NCBI GenBank assembly: GCA_037951165.1 | Contig: JBBDHG010000008.1 | Location: forward strand, 2,346,501-2,410,500 | DNA from: Lophius americanus | Taxonomy: Eukaryota > Chordata > Actinopteri > Lophiiformes > Lophiidae | Reading direction: 5' to 3' | DNA: 64,000 nucleotides | Shown: positions 43,531 through 54,290 of the stretch, piece after piece | Position numbering within the stretch: position 1 is the first letter of the stretch | Layout: each line of letters begins with the position of its first letter | The notes under the pieces: generated by a model | The model's database searches: none | The model's input: only the letters and a program-made list of their open reading frames with translations | Told to the model about the DNA's origin: nothing | Translations under genes and position numbers: made by a program

Positions 43531-45780
43531 TTGGATGATATCCTCATTTTTTCCCCGGATGAGAGGAGTCATGTTCAACATGTCCGCCAAGTTCTCAAGC
43601 GCCTTCTCCACCATCAGCTGTTTGTCAAGGCAGAGAACTGCGAGTTCCATGCAACTTCGGTGTCGGTCCTTGGATTTGTGGTATCTCCTAACAAGGTGCA
43701 GATGGACCCATCTAAGATCAGTGCGGTGGTAAATTGGCCCAGGCCCACCAGCCGTAAGCTGGTGCAGCGTTTTCTGGGTTTTGCAAATTTTCATAGACGT
43801 TTTATCCGCAACTTCAGCTCAGTAGCCGCTCCCCTGCATGCCTTAACTTCTCCTCATGTAAAGTTTCAGTGGACTTCTCAGGCGGAGCAGGCGTTTGAGG
43901 CACTTAAACAGAGGTTTACCTCAGCTCCCATTCTGACAATCCCTGATCCAAACCTGCAGTTCGTGGTGGAGGTGGATGCATCCAAATTAGGGGTTGGAGC
44001 AATCCTGTCACAAGGGTCACCAGAAGACAAGAAGCTTCATCCCTGTGCCTACCTGTCACGTAAACTGTCACCCACCGAGAGGAATTATGACGTGGGGGAC
44101 AGAGAACTGCTGGCGGTGAAGACGGTCCTGGAGGAATGGCGCCATTGGCTGGAAGGGTCAGAGCAACCATTCCTAGTCTGGACGGATCATAAGAATCTGC
44201 AATATATCCGCGCAGCTAAGCGGCTCAACGCCAGGCAGGCCAGGTGGGCCATGCTGTTCAATAGATTCAACTTTGTTATCTCATTCCGTCCAGGATCCAA
44301 GAACATTAAACCTGATGCCCTCTCTCGGCTATATGACCCTGATCCAGTTTCTAGGATCCCCTCGCCCATGTTGCCACCATCATGCATCATCGGGGCAGTA
44401 ACGTGGGGCATAGAGAGGAGAGTTAAAGAGGCGGGTACGAATATTCCAGTGCCGGACGGTTGTCCTCCAAATCGGCTGTTTGTCCCGGCATTGCTACGAT
44501 CTCAGATCATCAACTGGGCTCACACCTCCCTCCTTTCATGCCATCCGGGGGTCCGTAGGACCTTATTTGTCATCCGACAGCGTTTCTGGTGGAACTGCAT
44601 GACCAAGGAGGTGGAGGAGTATGTGGCTGCTTGCTCTGTCTGTGGCCGAAACAAGATCTCACACCGCTCTCCTTCGGGCCTACTCCAGCCGCTCTCGGTG
44701 CCACAGCGTCCCTGGTCAGACATCTCTCTGGACTTTGTTACAGGCTTACCTTCTTCTGAAGGTAACACCACCATCCTCACGGTCGTGGATAGATTCACCA
44801 AGATGGTCCACTTTATTCCTCTGCCTAAGCGTCCCTCTGCCAAGGAGACGGCGGAGGTAATGTTGTCCCATGTGTTCCGTCTCCATGGTTTTCCTAGGGA
44901 TGTGGTGTCAGACCGGGGACCACAGTTTGTCTCCAAATTGTGGAGGGCATTCTGTTCACTGCTGGGAGCCACAGTCAGCCTCTCTTCTGGTTACCACCCT
45001 CAGTCTAATGGCCAAACCGAACGCCTTAATCAAGAATTGGAGACTGGACTTCGTTGTCTCGTGTCTCAGAACCCAGCTTCATGGAGCAAGCACCTCATCT
45101 GGGTAGAGTATGCACACAACACTTTACCCTGCTCATCCTCTGGTCTCTCCCCCTTCCAGTGTGCCTATGGTTATCAACCACCGCTGTTCCCTGGCCTAGA
45201 GAGAGAGGTCAGTGTCCCCTCTGCCCATGCTCTCATTCACCGCTGCCGCCGGATTTGGGCAGGGGCCCGTAAGGTGTTAATCCGAAGTAGCACTCGTTGC
45301 AAGAGAACAGCAGATGGGCGCAGAATCCCCGCGCCCATCTACCGTCCAGGACAAAGAGTCTGGCTGTCCACAAAGAATCTGCCGCTACGTGTGGAGTCAC
45401 GGAAGCTGGCTCCCCGCTTCGTGGGACCTTTTTCCATCTCTAAAGTGGTTAATCCTGCAGCGATACGTTTAAAGCTTCCTTTTACTATGAGAATTCACCC
45501 CACTTTCCATGTGTCTCGTATTAAACCAATGAGGGAGAGTTCCTTGGTCCCTGCCTCCAAACCCCCACCACCACCCCGGCTTGTTGACGGAGGTCCAGTC
45601 TACACCGTGAAACGATTGCTGGATGTTCGTCGGAGGGGACGGGGACATCAGTACCTGGTTGATTGGGAGGGATACGGCCCAGAAGAGAGATCCTGGGTTT
45701 CGGCCAGCAATATCCTCGATTCCTCCCTAATCAGGGATTTCCACAAACGTAAGGACTGGACGTCCAGTGCCGTCCCTTGA
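43531..45780 (+). pseudogene. Gypsy pol: RT C-terminus, RNase H, integrase, chromodomain
   Basis: A 749-codon open frame starting inside the RT active-site box (YLDDILIFSPDE, first residues read from the previous frame). It then has the RT thumb, RNase H (FVVEVDASKLGVGAILSQ), and integrase with an HHCC finger (CHPGVRRTLFVIRQRFWWNCM, VAACSVCGRNK) and DDE core (DISLDFVTGLP, VSDRGPQFVS, YHPQSNGQTERLNQELE). Near the C-terminus is a chromodomain (YTVKRLLDVRRRGRGHQYLVDWEGYGPEERSWVSASNI), which in chromoviruses targets integration to marked chromatin. A polypurine tract (AGGGGGGGTAC, 45781-45791) follows the stop. Confidence 0.9.
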
Positions 45781-45791
45781 AGGGGGGGTAC

Positions 45792-46123
45792 TGTCATGCC
45801 TTGTAATTAGGTTTGTTGTCATATGGTTTCCTGATTGCTTCTCCACCCTTTATTGCTAAAACCTGCGTCCTGTTAAGACTCTGCTTCAGTGTATTTAAGC
45901 TGTGCTCCCCTTCCCACCTGTGCCAGATCGTGTTGTTCCATTGTGCCAACCTATCCAGCGTAATTCCTAGTGTTCCATGGTTCTGCTCTCTGCTTGTAAG
46001 AAACCTTGTATTTTTTGCATGCTTCCTCGGTTATTGTGTGCCTGCCCTTACGAGTAAAGAGTTTATTCACCAGACGTTGTATTAGTCGTGCTTGTGGATC
46101 CTAATTGTGGTGCCAGCTTGACA
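45792..46123 (+). repeat. 3' LTR of the Gypsy element
   Basis: 332 bp, same ends as the 5' LTR; six single-base differences seen by eye. Followed by the ATCAG duplication (46124-46128). Confidence 0.93.
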
Positions 46124-46276
46124 ATCAGAGGTGCGATTTTCTTCTACTTTTCTTTTGTTTGCTTTGTCCAAGGCACCTACAGATGAATCTGTCAGGATGT
46201 TCTTCTTATATTCACTCCAGGCAAACATGGCATTGACATGACCTTCAGATTTTTCATGCCCCCCTAAAACTCCCAC
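46124..46276 (-). pseudogene. hAT transposase N-terminal piece
   Basis: GGHEKSEGHVNAMFAWSEYKKNILTDSSVGALDKANKRKVEENR matches the TTF-type zinc-finger end and linker of ZMYM1-like hAT transposases (a Cys/His finger ending in H-xxx-H-xxxxW-xxY). The frame then runs into the Gypsy at 46123. It was contiguous with 41154 downwards before that insertion. Confidence 0.65.
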
Positions 46277-46587
46277 ATTTAAACATTGCCTTCTTCCAAT
46301 TTGAGTACCCTACTTGTGACGTAAACAAAGTTTCAGGAGTATTAGGCAGTGAAAAGTGTTTACATGCAAAACAATGTGCCGCGTCCCCACCTTGTGAGAA
46401 CTATACTTGCTGTCAAATGTTACTTTTGGATAATAAATCTTCAATGTAATAATTATAGACGATTAAAACTGATAGGACAAATGACCTATCAGGTTGTGAC
46501 TTTGGTAGGGGTGGTACCTGGGGTGACCACTTAGATTCTAGGGGCGGCCACCTCAGGCCACTTCTCTGATCCGCCCCTGGCCCTAAG

Positions 46588-47000
46588 GGTATTTATGTAT
46601 ATATTAATAACTATTAGATAAAAATATAATATTTACAAAATAACACTCCTAGAGACAAATCATATTCACCAAATTAAGACTAAATCAGACGGTTGAGAAA
46701 TTATCGTCTAGCAATTTAGGAGATAAAGTTCCCCATAGTTATGGAAATTTACAACCAAACTTTCCCAAAAAACCCTCCAGTTCTCCCTCGGGGGTCTAAG
46801 TGGGTCGAAAATTTGAAAATGATCCGTATGATATTGTTTTTGAGTTTCACCTATTATTTAAGGATCTGCGGCGCCGATGACAATTCCATGGAGCATGTAT
46901 TAGTGTGAATAATATTGGTCCGAGCACAGAACCCTGTGGGACTCCATGAGTAACTTTGCTGTGTAAAAGCCTTGATGAATCTTTTTTGGACCTTTTAACC
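46588..47000 (-). mobile_element. Rex1-like LINE remnant, RT fragment
   Basis: On the minus strand, bases near 46955-46880 encode GVPQGSVLGPI, the RT motif of Rex1/L2-type LINEs, then degrade. This is the continuation of the repeat interrupted by the hAT at 39876. Confidence 0.55.
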
Positions 47001-47139
47001 TGATCTCTTCTTGTGGCCCAGTTACCTGCTGTCTTAGACTGACAGTCTCACCTGTCACTCCTCCAACCTCCATACAACTCCAGACCTCAGTGTCGTTCTT
47101 TGACCCTACTTCCTGTCTGAGTGCTTTCTAATATTTAAC

Positions 47140-47235
47140 ATGGAACTTCTTTATTCAGTCTTTCTGCTGGTTTTAATGACCAGATGTATTTGTTTCGGAG
47201 TGGAGGAGACATCTGCCAGTAACTCAGAGTTCTAG
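47140..47235 (+). other. Orphan signal-peptide-like ORF
   Basis: 31 codons beginning MELLYSVFLLVLMTRCICFG, a good secretory signal (short n-region, Leu/Val-rich h-region, small residue at the end), then EETSASNSEF and a stop. It could be the leader exon of an immunoglobulin-superfamily gene on the opposite strand to the V genes, or chance. I see no downstream V-like exon on the plus strand. Confidence 0.3.
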
Positions 47236-47357
47236 GGATGAACTCTGATGGATTCCTAACCAGGAAACAAGCTGAGCGTTATATCAGAGACAGATCTGTG
47301 ATCCGTTGTCTCCTGGTTCCGGTGTGGTTTCTTGCTGATGTTCTGGATTATCGTGAG

Positions 47358-47395
47358 GGTCTTTGTTTGAGAAAGTCCCTCTCTTCGTCACTGTG
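47358..47395 (-). promoter_or_regulatory. Recombination signal of the TRBV4 pseudogene
   Basis: Minus strand: heptamer CACAGTG, 22-bp spacer, nonamer ACAAAGACC; intact despite the dead V exon. Confidence 0.75.
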
Positions 47396-47935
47396 CATAC
47401 TTGCTGCTCCAAAATATTCTCCACTGTCTTCAGGGTGTCTCGCGTTCAGGATGTGAAGATGCCACTCACGTTAAAGTTGCGTTCAAATGCCTTCTCAACA
47501 GCACGGTCTCCATAATACATGTAGCCGATCAGCTTGAGGGATGTGTCTCCTGCTGAGCGCTGATACCACAGGATGGTGTCATAGCTGGGGATCTGATGGG
47601 TGAAGCTCAGGGTGACTTCAGCATTTGGTTTCGGCAGAAGTTCCGTTGGAGTCTGAGAAACTGTTTTTTCATTCCTGAGGTGAACTCCTGTTGAGAGATC
47701 AGAACATGTGATGTGATTTCTCTCCGTGAGTAGCTTTCACTTCCTCGTCTGTTTGGATTAAATTACTGTCAGACAGAAATGAGCCGTCAGTGATCAGTGG
47801 ATTTAAATGTCACACCTGAGTTTCTTCAGTTTGAGGGTGAATTCAAGATGAAATCTAAGACAAATGATTTCATGATTGTACCGTACCTTTAAATGAGATG
47901 ACAATGATGGAAAGGAGCAGACAGGATGACATCAT
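47396..47935 (-). pseudogene. TRBV: T-cell receptor beta V pseudogene, fourth family
   Basis: Leader exon 47935-47887 (MMSSCLLLSIIVISFK, donor GTACGG, phase 1) and V exon 47687-47396. It reads VSQTPTELLPKPNAEVTLSFTHQIPSYDTILWYQRSAGDTSLKLIGYMYYGD and AFERNFNVSG. The first conserved Cys is Phe (LSF instead of LSC). A frameshift with a TGA follows (47446-47448), and in the restored register the second Cys is Gly (EYFGAAS). Both disulphide cysteines are thus lost while Trp and the recombination signal remain. Confidence 0.85.
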
Positions 47936-48043
47936 GCTGACTGTGAAGAACCATGTAGAATCTCTACAGAGCTTTGATCAGAAGAAGGAGGGACAGGAAG
48001 TGATGCAGAGAAACAGGAAACCAGAGAGTTTTGATGAAACTGA

Positions 48044-48355
48044 GGACTTATTATACATTATAATAAATTATACTATATTATATTGTATTATATTATATTA
48101 TATTATATTATGTTATATTATATTATATTATATTATATTTTATCATGTTATATTATATTATGTTATATTATATTATGTTATATAATATTATATTATATTA
48201 TGTTATATTATATTATATTATGTTATATTATGTTATATTATATTATGTTATATAATATTATATTATATTATGTTATATTATATTATGTTATATTATATTA
48301 TATTATGTTATATTATATTATATTATGTTATATTATGTTATATTATATTATATTA
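48044..48355. repeat. Pentanucleotide satellite (TATTA/TGTTA)n
   Basis: About 310 bp of 5-bp units TATTA with TGTTA variants in a semi-regular higher order. The ORFs in it (Tyr/Ile repeats) are an artefact of the repeat. Confidence 0.95.
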
Positions 48356-48359
48356 TGAG

Positions 48360-49160
48360 AGGACGCTGGTAGCCGGGCCGAGTTGAATCCTCCGACTCGA
48401 CAGCGCTCCATCTCTCCTATCAGGGAACAATCCCTCCAGAAACAGCAGCCGTCTAGTCCAGCTGATTTCAGCATGTGTAATACACGGACCTCACCAGAAC
48501 AAACGCTTGTTTTCCCAGTCACCCAGTCAAAATAATAAGCCGTTTGGAGTAGTGCTGTCAAAATGTGTTGAGTCGCTCTTGTCCATTATTGACGCCTTCG
48601 TTCATTTGATTCCTTTGATGTTCCTTTGGAGGGTGGACCTGAGCGCTCGGTGGGCTGAAAAGAGATGCTGAAGTGGAAAGGCTGCGACCGCCTGCACGGA
48701 AATTTGCAGAGATAGTCAGAGAGTTTGTTGGAGTTGTCGGTAGATTTAAAGGCTGGCAATGACTCCGACATTAATTAGTTAATAGTGTTGTACCTTGTTC
48801 CTTTGATGTTTTATACGGAGAGGAACAATAAATGACACAATGTCTGTTTAAGTCTAAATCTGAAAATTACATTGTGTACACGCTTATACAAAAAACCCCA
48901 CTCGAAGTCTGGGAGTGTGGAGTAGAGAATAAAATAAGGTGCTGAACACATGAAGAAAAAGAAAGTGGAAGAAACAAGGTTGGTTCAGAGGTAGGTTTCA
49001 GCTCTGATACTTTTTCTAGTTGAACTTCATTTTGAAAAGAGGATAAACGTAATAATAATAATGAACTCAGGTGAATCAGCTGATGGTGACATCAACCTAA
49101 ACCCACCACAGACGCAGGTGTGAGGGAGGGGTTTATTCAGACTCTAAACCTTGATTCAAG
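48360..49160. other. Intergenic DNA between the satellite and TRBV5
   Basis: No gene recognised. The start (GAGAGGACGCTGG) resembles a short stretch at 5038-5050 near the L2 5' region, hinting at a decayed repeat. Confidence 0.35.
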
Positions 49161-49168
49161 ATAACACA

Positions 49169-49207
49169 GAGTTTGTGTTCAGTTCTGACGGGCTTTCTGT
49201 CAGTGTG
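49169..49207 (-). promoter_or_regulatory. Recombination signal of TRBV5
   Basis: Minus strand: heptamer CACACTG, 23-bp spacer, nonamer CACAAACTC; divergent from consensus but correctly spaced. Confidence 0.75.
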
Positions 49208-49688
49208 CTTGTCTGGCTGCACAGTAGTAAACTGCACTGTGTTCTGGTCCTGAACGTTTCAGCACTAGAGAACCCTTCTTTACTGTATCCCGGCTCAGAT
49301 CTCCAGTGATGCCAAACTCTTCATATCCTCCTTCCATTGTGACTTCATTAACGTACAAAAGTCCAATCAGCTTCATGGCCGTGTCTCCAGGTGACTGCTG
49401 GTACCAGAGCATCACCTGGTAGTCCGTTTTATCATGGCTGCAGTAAACCTGAACTTTTTCACCAGGAGTTGTGATAACGGCAGAGGGGGACTGACGGACC
49501 TCCACACCCAGACAGCCTCCTGGACAGAACACAAAAACAGAGAACAGAACCTGTTTTTCTGAATTTAAAAGTAATTGAAGTCATTATTCCATTAATTCAG
49601 GAATAATGGATACAAATAATAAAACAGTATTCCTGTGTAGTTAAAACTGATTACCAATGAACCACGACACAAAGAATAATGTTTGCAT
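49208..49688 (-). CDS. TRBV: T-cell receptor beta V segment nearest the D-J-C cassette
   Basis: Leader exon 49688-49655 (MQTLFFVSWFI, donor GTAATC, phase 1) and V exon 49519-49208 (acceptor CCAG). It encodes GGCLGVEVRQSPSAVITTPGEKVQVYCSHDKTDYQVMLWYQQSPGDTAMKLIG, EEFGITGDLSRDTVKKGSLVLKRSGPEHSAVYYCAARQ. Both Cys and the Trp are present with no stop. It is a distant relative of the V1 family (shared CSHDKTDY, MLWYQ, YYCAAR). TGATAAAGA at about 49748-49756 (minus strand) could be a TATA-like element 60 bp before the ATG. Likely functional. Confidence 0.88.
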
Positions 49689-49920
49689 GTTGACTTCCTG
49701 CCTGAAGGAACTCAGAACTCTGACTCGCTCTGCTCACTGTAAACTCTTTATCAAGGTCCTGCTGTCACATCTGGACCAGCATCACCATGTTTTATAATCC
49801 TGTGTCTATAGCTGGAGCTCATGCGCCACCTACTGGACACACTCCCAGTCTGATCCACCTCTCATCTCATGATGTATCTCAGCAGTGTTTGACCCTAACA
49901 TGCCAGAAACCACTCCTGAC

Positions 49921-50298
49921 AACATCTGGACCTGCTCCTGAGAAGAAAACATCTGGACCTGCTCCTGATGAGAAAACATCTGGACCTGCTCCTGATGAGA
50001 AAACATCTAGACCTGCTCCTAATGTGAAAACATCTGGACCTGCTCCTGATGAGAAAACATCTGGACCTGCTCCTGAGGAGAAAACATCTGGACCTGCTCC
50101 TGATGTGGAAACATCTAGACCTGCTCCTGAGGAGAAAACATCTGGACCTGCTCCTGATGAGAAAACATCTGGACCTGCTCCTGAGGAGAAAACATCTGGA
50201 CCTGCTCCTGAGGAGAAAACATCTGGACCTGTTCCTGAGGAGAAAACATCTGGACCTGCTCCTGAGGAGAAAACATCTGGACCTGCTCCTGATGAGAC
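49921..50298. repeat. 27-bp minisatellite, ~14 units
   Basis: Units of 27 bp (ACATCTGGACCTGCTCCTGA followed by TGAGAAA or GGAGAAA). The length is divisible by 3 and the unit lacks stops in most frames, so long ORFs appear on both strands (TSGPAPDEK-type repeats). Units differ by single bases, and identical neighbours (50170-50220) suggest recent slippage or unequal exchange. Confidence 0.92.
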
Positions 50299-50369
50299 AC
50301 CAGATGATTTCCAGGGGGAAATTCCAAACATGGAGGTCTTTATGATACCAATATTGACATATTGACATA

Positions 50370-53300
50370 TTGATTTATTGATTTATCTATTCATTGATTG
50401 ATTGATTTACTCGGATCTAGTATTAAATATAGTTTATTTACCACAACTATATAAAGGTGAACCAACAGAATTACTTGGTGGAAATTCTGTGAATTCTTTC
50501 AGTAATAGAAGAAGAAGATTTAATTCAATGAACCCAAAGAACACCTGTTGAGGTCAAACGATGTGAAGAGTAACAGAAGTGTAAGTTTGCACACAGCTTT
50601 CATCAAGGGTGGACACAGAACAAGACAAACAAACATGAACTTGATCGGATCTATCGGTTCATGTCGCCTTGATTTAATGTGGCAGAAGAGAAGTGTGATT
50701 TTCAGTCCTCCGTCATGTAATTGTCTTTATCTTGTAACGATGAAGTTATTTCTTTAAGAAATACATGTAACATTGAAGTGAATGTAACAGTCAGACAGTT
50801 TCCTTTTGTAGATGTTTGGTAACGTTTGACAGATAAACATGATTCATGTTGACACCTACTGTTTATCATTTATGACTTGTGAATAGTTTTTTCTGTCTCT
50901 GTGTCTTTATGGGTTGTTTTTTGTTCTGTGTGCTGCTGCCTCTCTCAGCCAGGACGCTCTGGTGAAAGAGATTCTTCATCTCAGAGACACTTTCCTCGGT
51001 AAATAAAGGTTGTAAAATCATGAATCCATTCATTGTTTGGATGTTTGAGTTTGTGTGGAATATTTTCACTCGCCGTTATTCCATTGTAGATGAAAATAAA
51101 ACCATTAACTTTCTGTTAAAGACGTGAGACTCTGCTAATAGTCGTTTGTTCATGTTATATAACAACTTTACAGATGTGGAAAGAGATAAAAACTCAGTGA
51201 CTTTGTTTCTGTACTTATTGAGAATTTAACTGGTGTCTGTACTTTACTAGAATATTGATTTTATCACACCTTTTTACTTTTATTCTCTACATTTTAACAT
51301 GAATATCTCTACTTTTTACTCCTCACAGTTTCAGAACAGACGTTTTTCTTTCTTTTCTTTTGAATAATTGAGAGTTTTCCTGACATCACTACAAACTTTG
51401 TCAGAAAACCCAAACAACCAGAACCAGTCAGACGTTTGGACACAGTTTACATTCACTGCAATGCTGCCTTAAAACTTTTGGTTTTACTTTTGTTATACTA
51501 TGTTTTACTTCATACTAATACTTTCATTTTATCTTATTTTAATAGTACTTTTAACTTTCACACTTTTTAATTCTATTCTGGTACATTTTACTTTTATGTT
51601 CTTACTTCATGCTGCAACTCTTTACTTTAAAACTACATTTTTATCTTTTATATTTTTTTAACCTTTATATTAGTATCTTTTACTTTTACACTTTTTTTTT
51701 CATATTACTGCTTTTTACTTTTATACTTTTCACTCTGTATCTCATAGGTATTACTTTTATAATGTGAGTACAGTTTGGAGTTTGTACTTTGTACTTTTTC
51801 ATTTGTACATGACTAAAGATGTTGAATCAATCCCTGTTCTTTTAGCTGAGATACTTTTGACACAAGTAACTGGACTTATACTCGAGTAAATCATGTGAGT
51901 ACTTCTGCCACCTCTGCCTCTTCATCAGCAGAGAACAGGAAGTGTCAATTCTTCTCCTACTTTCATTTGTTGAGGTTTGTCTCCCTCTGCTGGCGTAAAA
52001 ACATCTTGGTTCGTTCATGGGTTCCTTTTCTGTGATAGAAGAAATGAATGACGTAACTTCCGGTGAACGTAACGTTTAGTGAGAGCATCAGATAATTGTG
52101 CTTCTCTTCTCAGGACTTTAAATCTCAACATCCAGTTCATGTTAATCAGATTCACTTTATATCCCTGGCAGGATGGCTATATCCCTTAAAGGACCCCAGT
52201 CCCCTGCGTTGTGCAAGCAAACAGTCCACATTGACTCAACCAAACTATTTCTATGAAGTCAGCAAAATGCTCTAAGATCAGATTCCACAGTGACTCAATG
52301 ATGAAGATAAATACTGTTAACTATTCATTCTGAGCTCAGGAATAAAATAAGAAACATTTCCTCGTGTCAATTCTTAGGAACTAAATTTAGAGACAATTGG
52401 ATTCATGGTTGGGAAGTTACGGACCAGAAACTGTGTTTTTCCAGAAAAACTTCCCCCTAAAGAAGAAAATATGAACTATTATAGTGAAATGATATACTTT
52501 ATATACACAACATATATCCAGTGTATCATGTTTGTATCGCTGAAGATTCATATCAGCCAATCTGGACATAATTAGAAATATGCTTGGGAAATTTAAAAAA
52601 GCCTCCAAGTGAGTGAAATATGAACAACTACAGTCAATTTATGACAAACTCTAGTAAGATAAGAAGTAAAGTTATGTTAAATAACTTTTTTAATTAGTAA
52701 TATTTACCTTGAGTTTAGAATAAGGTATAAATAAGATAAATATCCTGGAGTTGATTCATATGAACCACATTTGGATAAAATTGACAAAACGGTTGATAAA
52801 TTAATATTTCTGACTTCCTGGGGATTTAATTATCAGTTAAGTTTAAGGGATAATTGTGGATCATGCATTCAACAGAAAACGCCATTCAATGAAAATGTTG
52901 CGTTAAAAACATGAAAACAGGAAGTGGAATGAACCTGGAGGTCGTTCACACGCCTTACTGTTTTCTGAGGTGCAGCTGCTCCTGACTGCAGTAACAGATA
53001 CTAACAGTTTACTTTTACTGTTTTACTGTGGCAGTAGAAAAAAATGCCTAAATCAACCCAGACATCTACCAAAGTTTATTTAAAGTTCCTTTATTCTGAT
53101 ATTGTTGATTTAAAACAGATTTTAGATGTAACTTGAAAAATATTTCATTTTCATTAGAAGTTATTCTGTGAAACACTGCTGATAGAGAGGAAATGAATTA
53201 CACTGATCCATTAAGAATGTTATCTGTAATATTCTATTCCCTTTGTTTGATCAGAATTCTCATAAGTAAATAAAATAAGAATAAATTGTCATAATAACTA

Positions 53301-54290
53301 AGATTAAACAGTTTGAGTTCTGTTCGGCCCTCCATGTGGACTTTCTCTTTTTTTATTTTTGGCCCCTCTGTGATTAAGTCTGACACCCCTGATGTAGAAA
53401 ATGGAGAAATGTCTCTCTGGTGTTCTGATCCACAACATCTGCAGAACCTAAAATTGTCAGTATGAGCTGTGTGATAATTCTCCTCCTGACCTTCAGAGTA
53501 AAACAATTCATTGATCAGCAGAAAAGTCTCAGGCTGGAATTTATATTCTTTGTAACTGATTCAGAGATGTAAGTATTTGTATTCCTCCTTTCTCAGGAGT
53601 GGAGTCCCATCTAAGAAACAAATGGACCAATAGTTTGTTTCCTGCAATAAATGTGATCTCAGACCAAACCTCATGCTGTGTGACCTCTTCCTGTTCAGAG
53701 ACGCTTTGTTTTGTAGGAACCAGTTTTCACCGGCACCAACAGAACTCCCCTCATAGCAGCAGACGTTCAGAACTAAATTCACACGTCGTGAAAGACTTTT
53801 ACCGAGGTGAGGGGCAAAAGCAGAGCAGCAGTCGTTCAATGATGAGCAGAGGGACTTTTCATGAGGCTGAACTTTGAAGAAGAAGCTTCTACTGAGGCTA
53901 TTTCACTTTTCTCTACTTTGTATTTTCTGTTTTGAATGTGGTAGAAAGTCTCATAATATTTTCATTGATTTACTAATATGACTGATCTCTGCTTACTTTA
54001 CTTATTTATTTACTTTTGGTTAAAAACAAGAGATGTAGTGATTCATTCCAGCAAACATCCAGCTCTACCATGAGAGTCAGGACTAGAATAGAAGGTCATC
54101 AGGAGAGAGAATAATCCCACCGAGGCCCAATCTGTACTTTAACCCTAATGAGGGAAAATGTAGAAGCAGGTCCCACCAAGACAAGTCCTGGAATGTTGTA
54201 GAACATTCCTGGATCAGCACCAACATCTTACTGGTTTTTCACTTATCGGTCCTTTACAAAGTCAAACAATAATTCATTCATTAGTTGTTG
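50370..54290. other. Gene-poor intergenic region
   Basis: About 3.9 kb without a recognisable exon, V segment or RNA gene. 51180-51780 is a T-rich stretch with recurring ACTTTTACTTTT-like motifs, a degenerate simple repeat. The remainder is AT-rich unique-looking DNA. Confidence 0.5.

Larger units (their letters stand above)
41160..46123 (+). mobile_element. Chromodomain Ty3/Gypsy LTR retrotransposon
   Basis: 4,964 bp with direct LTRs of 332 bp, starting TGTCATGCC and ending CTTGACA. It encodes gag with a CCHC knuckle, aspartic protease, reverse transcriptase, RNase H, integrase and a C-terminal chromodomain, so it is a chromovirus-type element (Sushi-like group of fish). I see no envelope gene. 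The LTRs differ at 6 positions by eye (~1.8%), indicating a fairly recent insertion. Frameshifts and an internal RT deletion make this copy non-autonomous. Confidence 0.93.
39876..46579 (-). mobile_element. hAT transposon (ZMYM1-like), split by a Gypsy element
   Basis: Left end CAGGGCCGGGTCTAGA; right end, read inward, CAGGGGCGGATCAGAGA. These are matching terminal inverted repeats. The flanking 8-mers are GTCCTAAG (39868-39875) and GCCCTAAG (46580-46587), a 7/8 hAT-type target duplication. The minus strand carries a decayed transposase. The Gypsy retrotransposon at 41160-46123 lies inside, giving a nested insertion. Without it the hAT would be about 1.7 kb, already internally deleted. Confidence 0.82.

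Noticed and set aside
41160..46123. Endogenous retrovirus with envelope
   Set aside because: No env-like frame lies between the integrase/chromodomain stop (45780) and the 3' LTR (45792); the chromodomain places it among chromovirus retrotransposons.
47238..47456. 72-codon plus-strand ORF MNSDGFLTRKQ...
   Set aside because: It overlaps the recombination signal and 3' end of the V4 pseudogene on the opposite strand and shows no recognisable motif.
47898..48358. Tyr/Ile-rich small proteins
   Set aside because: They are translations of a TATTA pentanucleotide satellite.
9100..49688. V segments as TRAV, TRDV or immunoglobulin V
   Set aside because: They carry 23-type signals in a locus with a Dbeta core and Cbeta-type constant region; nothing TRA/TRD-specific (C or J) is in the window. 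Some doubt remains for V2 because its CAVRE end is also seen in alpha chains.
49787..50365. 192-codon proline-rich protein, and its minus-strand ORFs
   Set aside because: The frames are open only because a 27-bp stop-free unit is repeated; no conserved domain and open on both strands.
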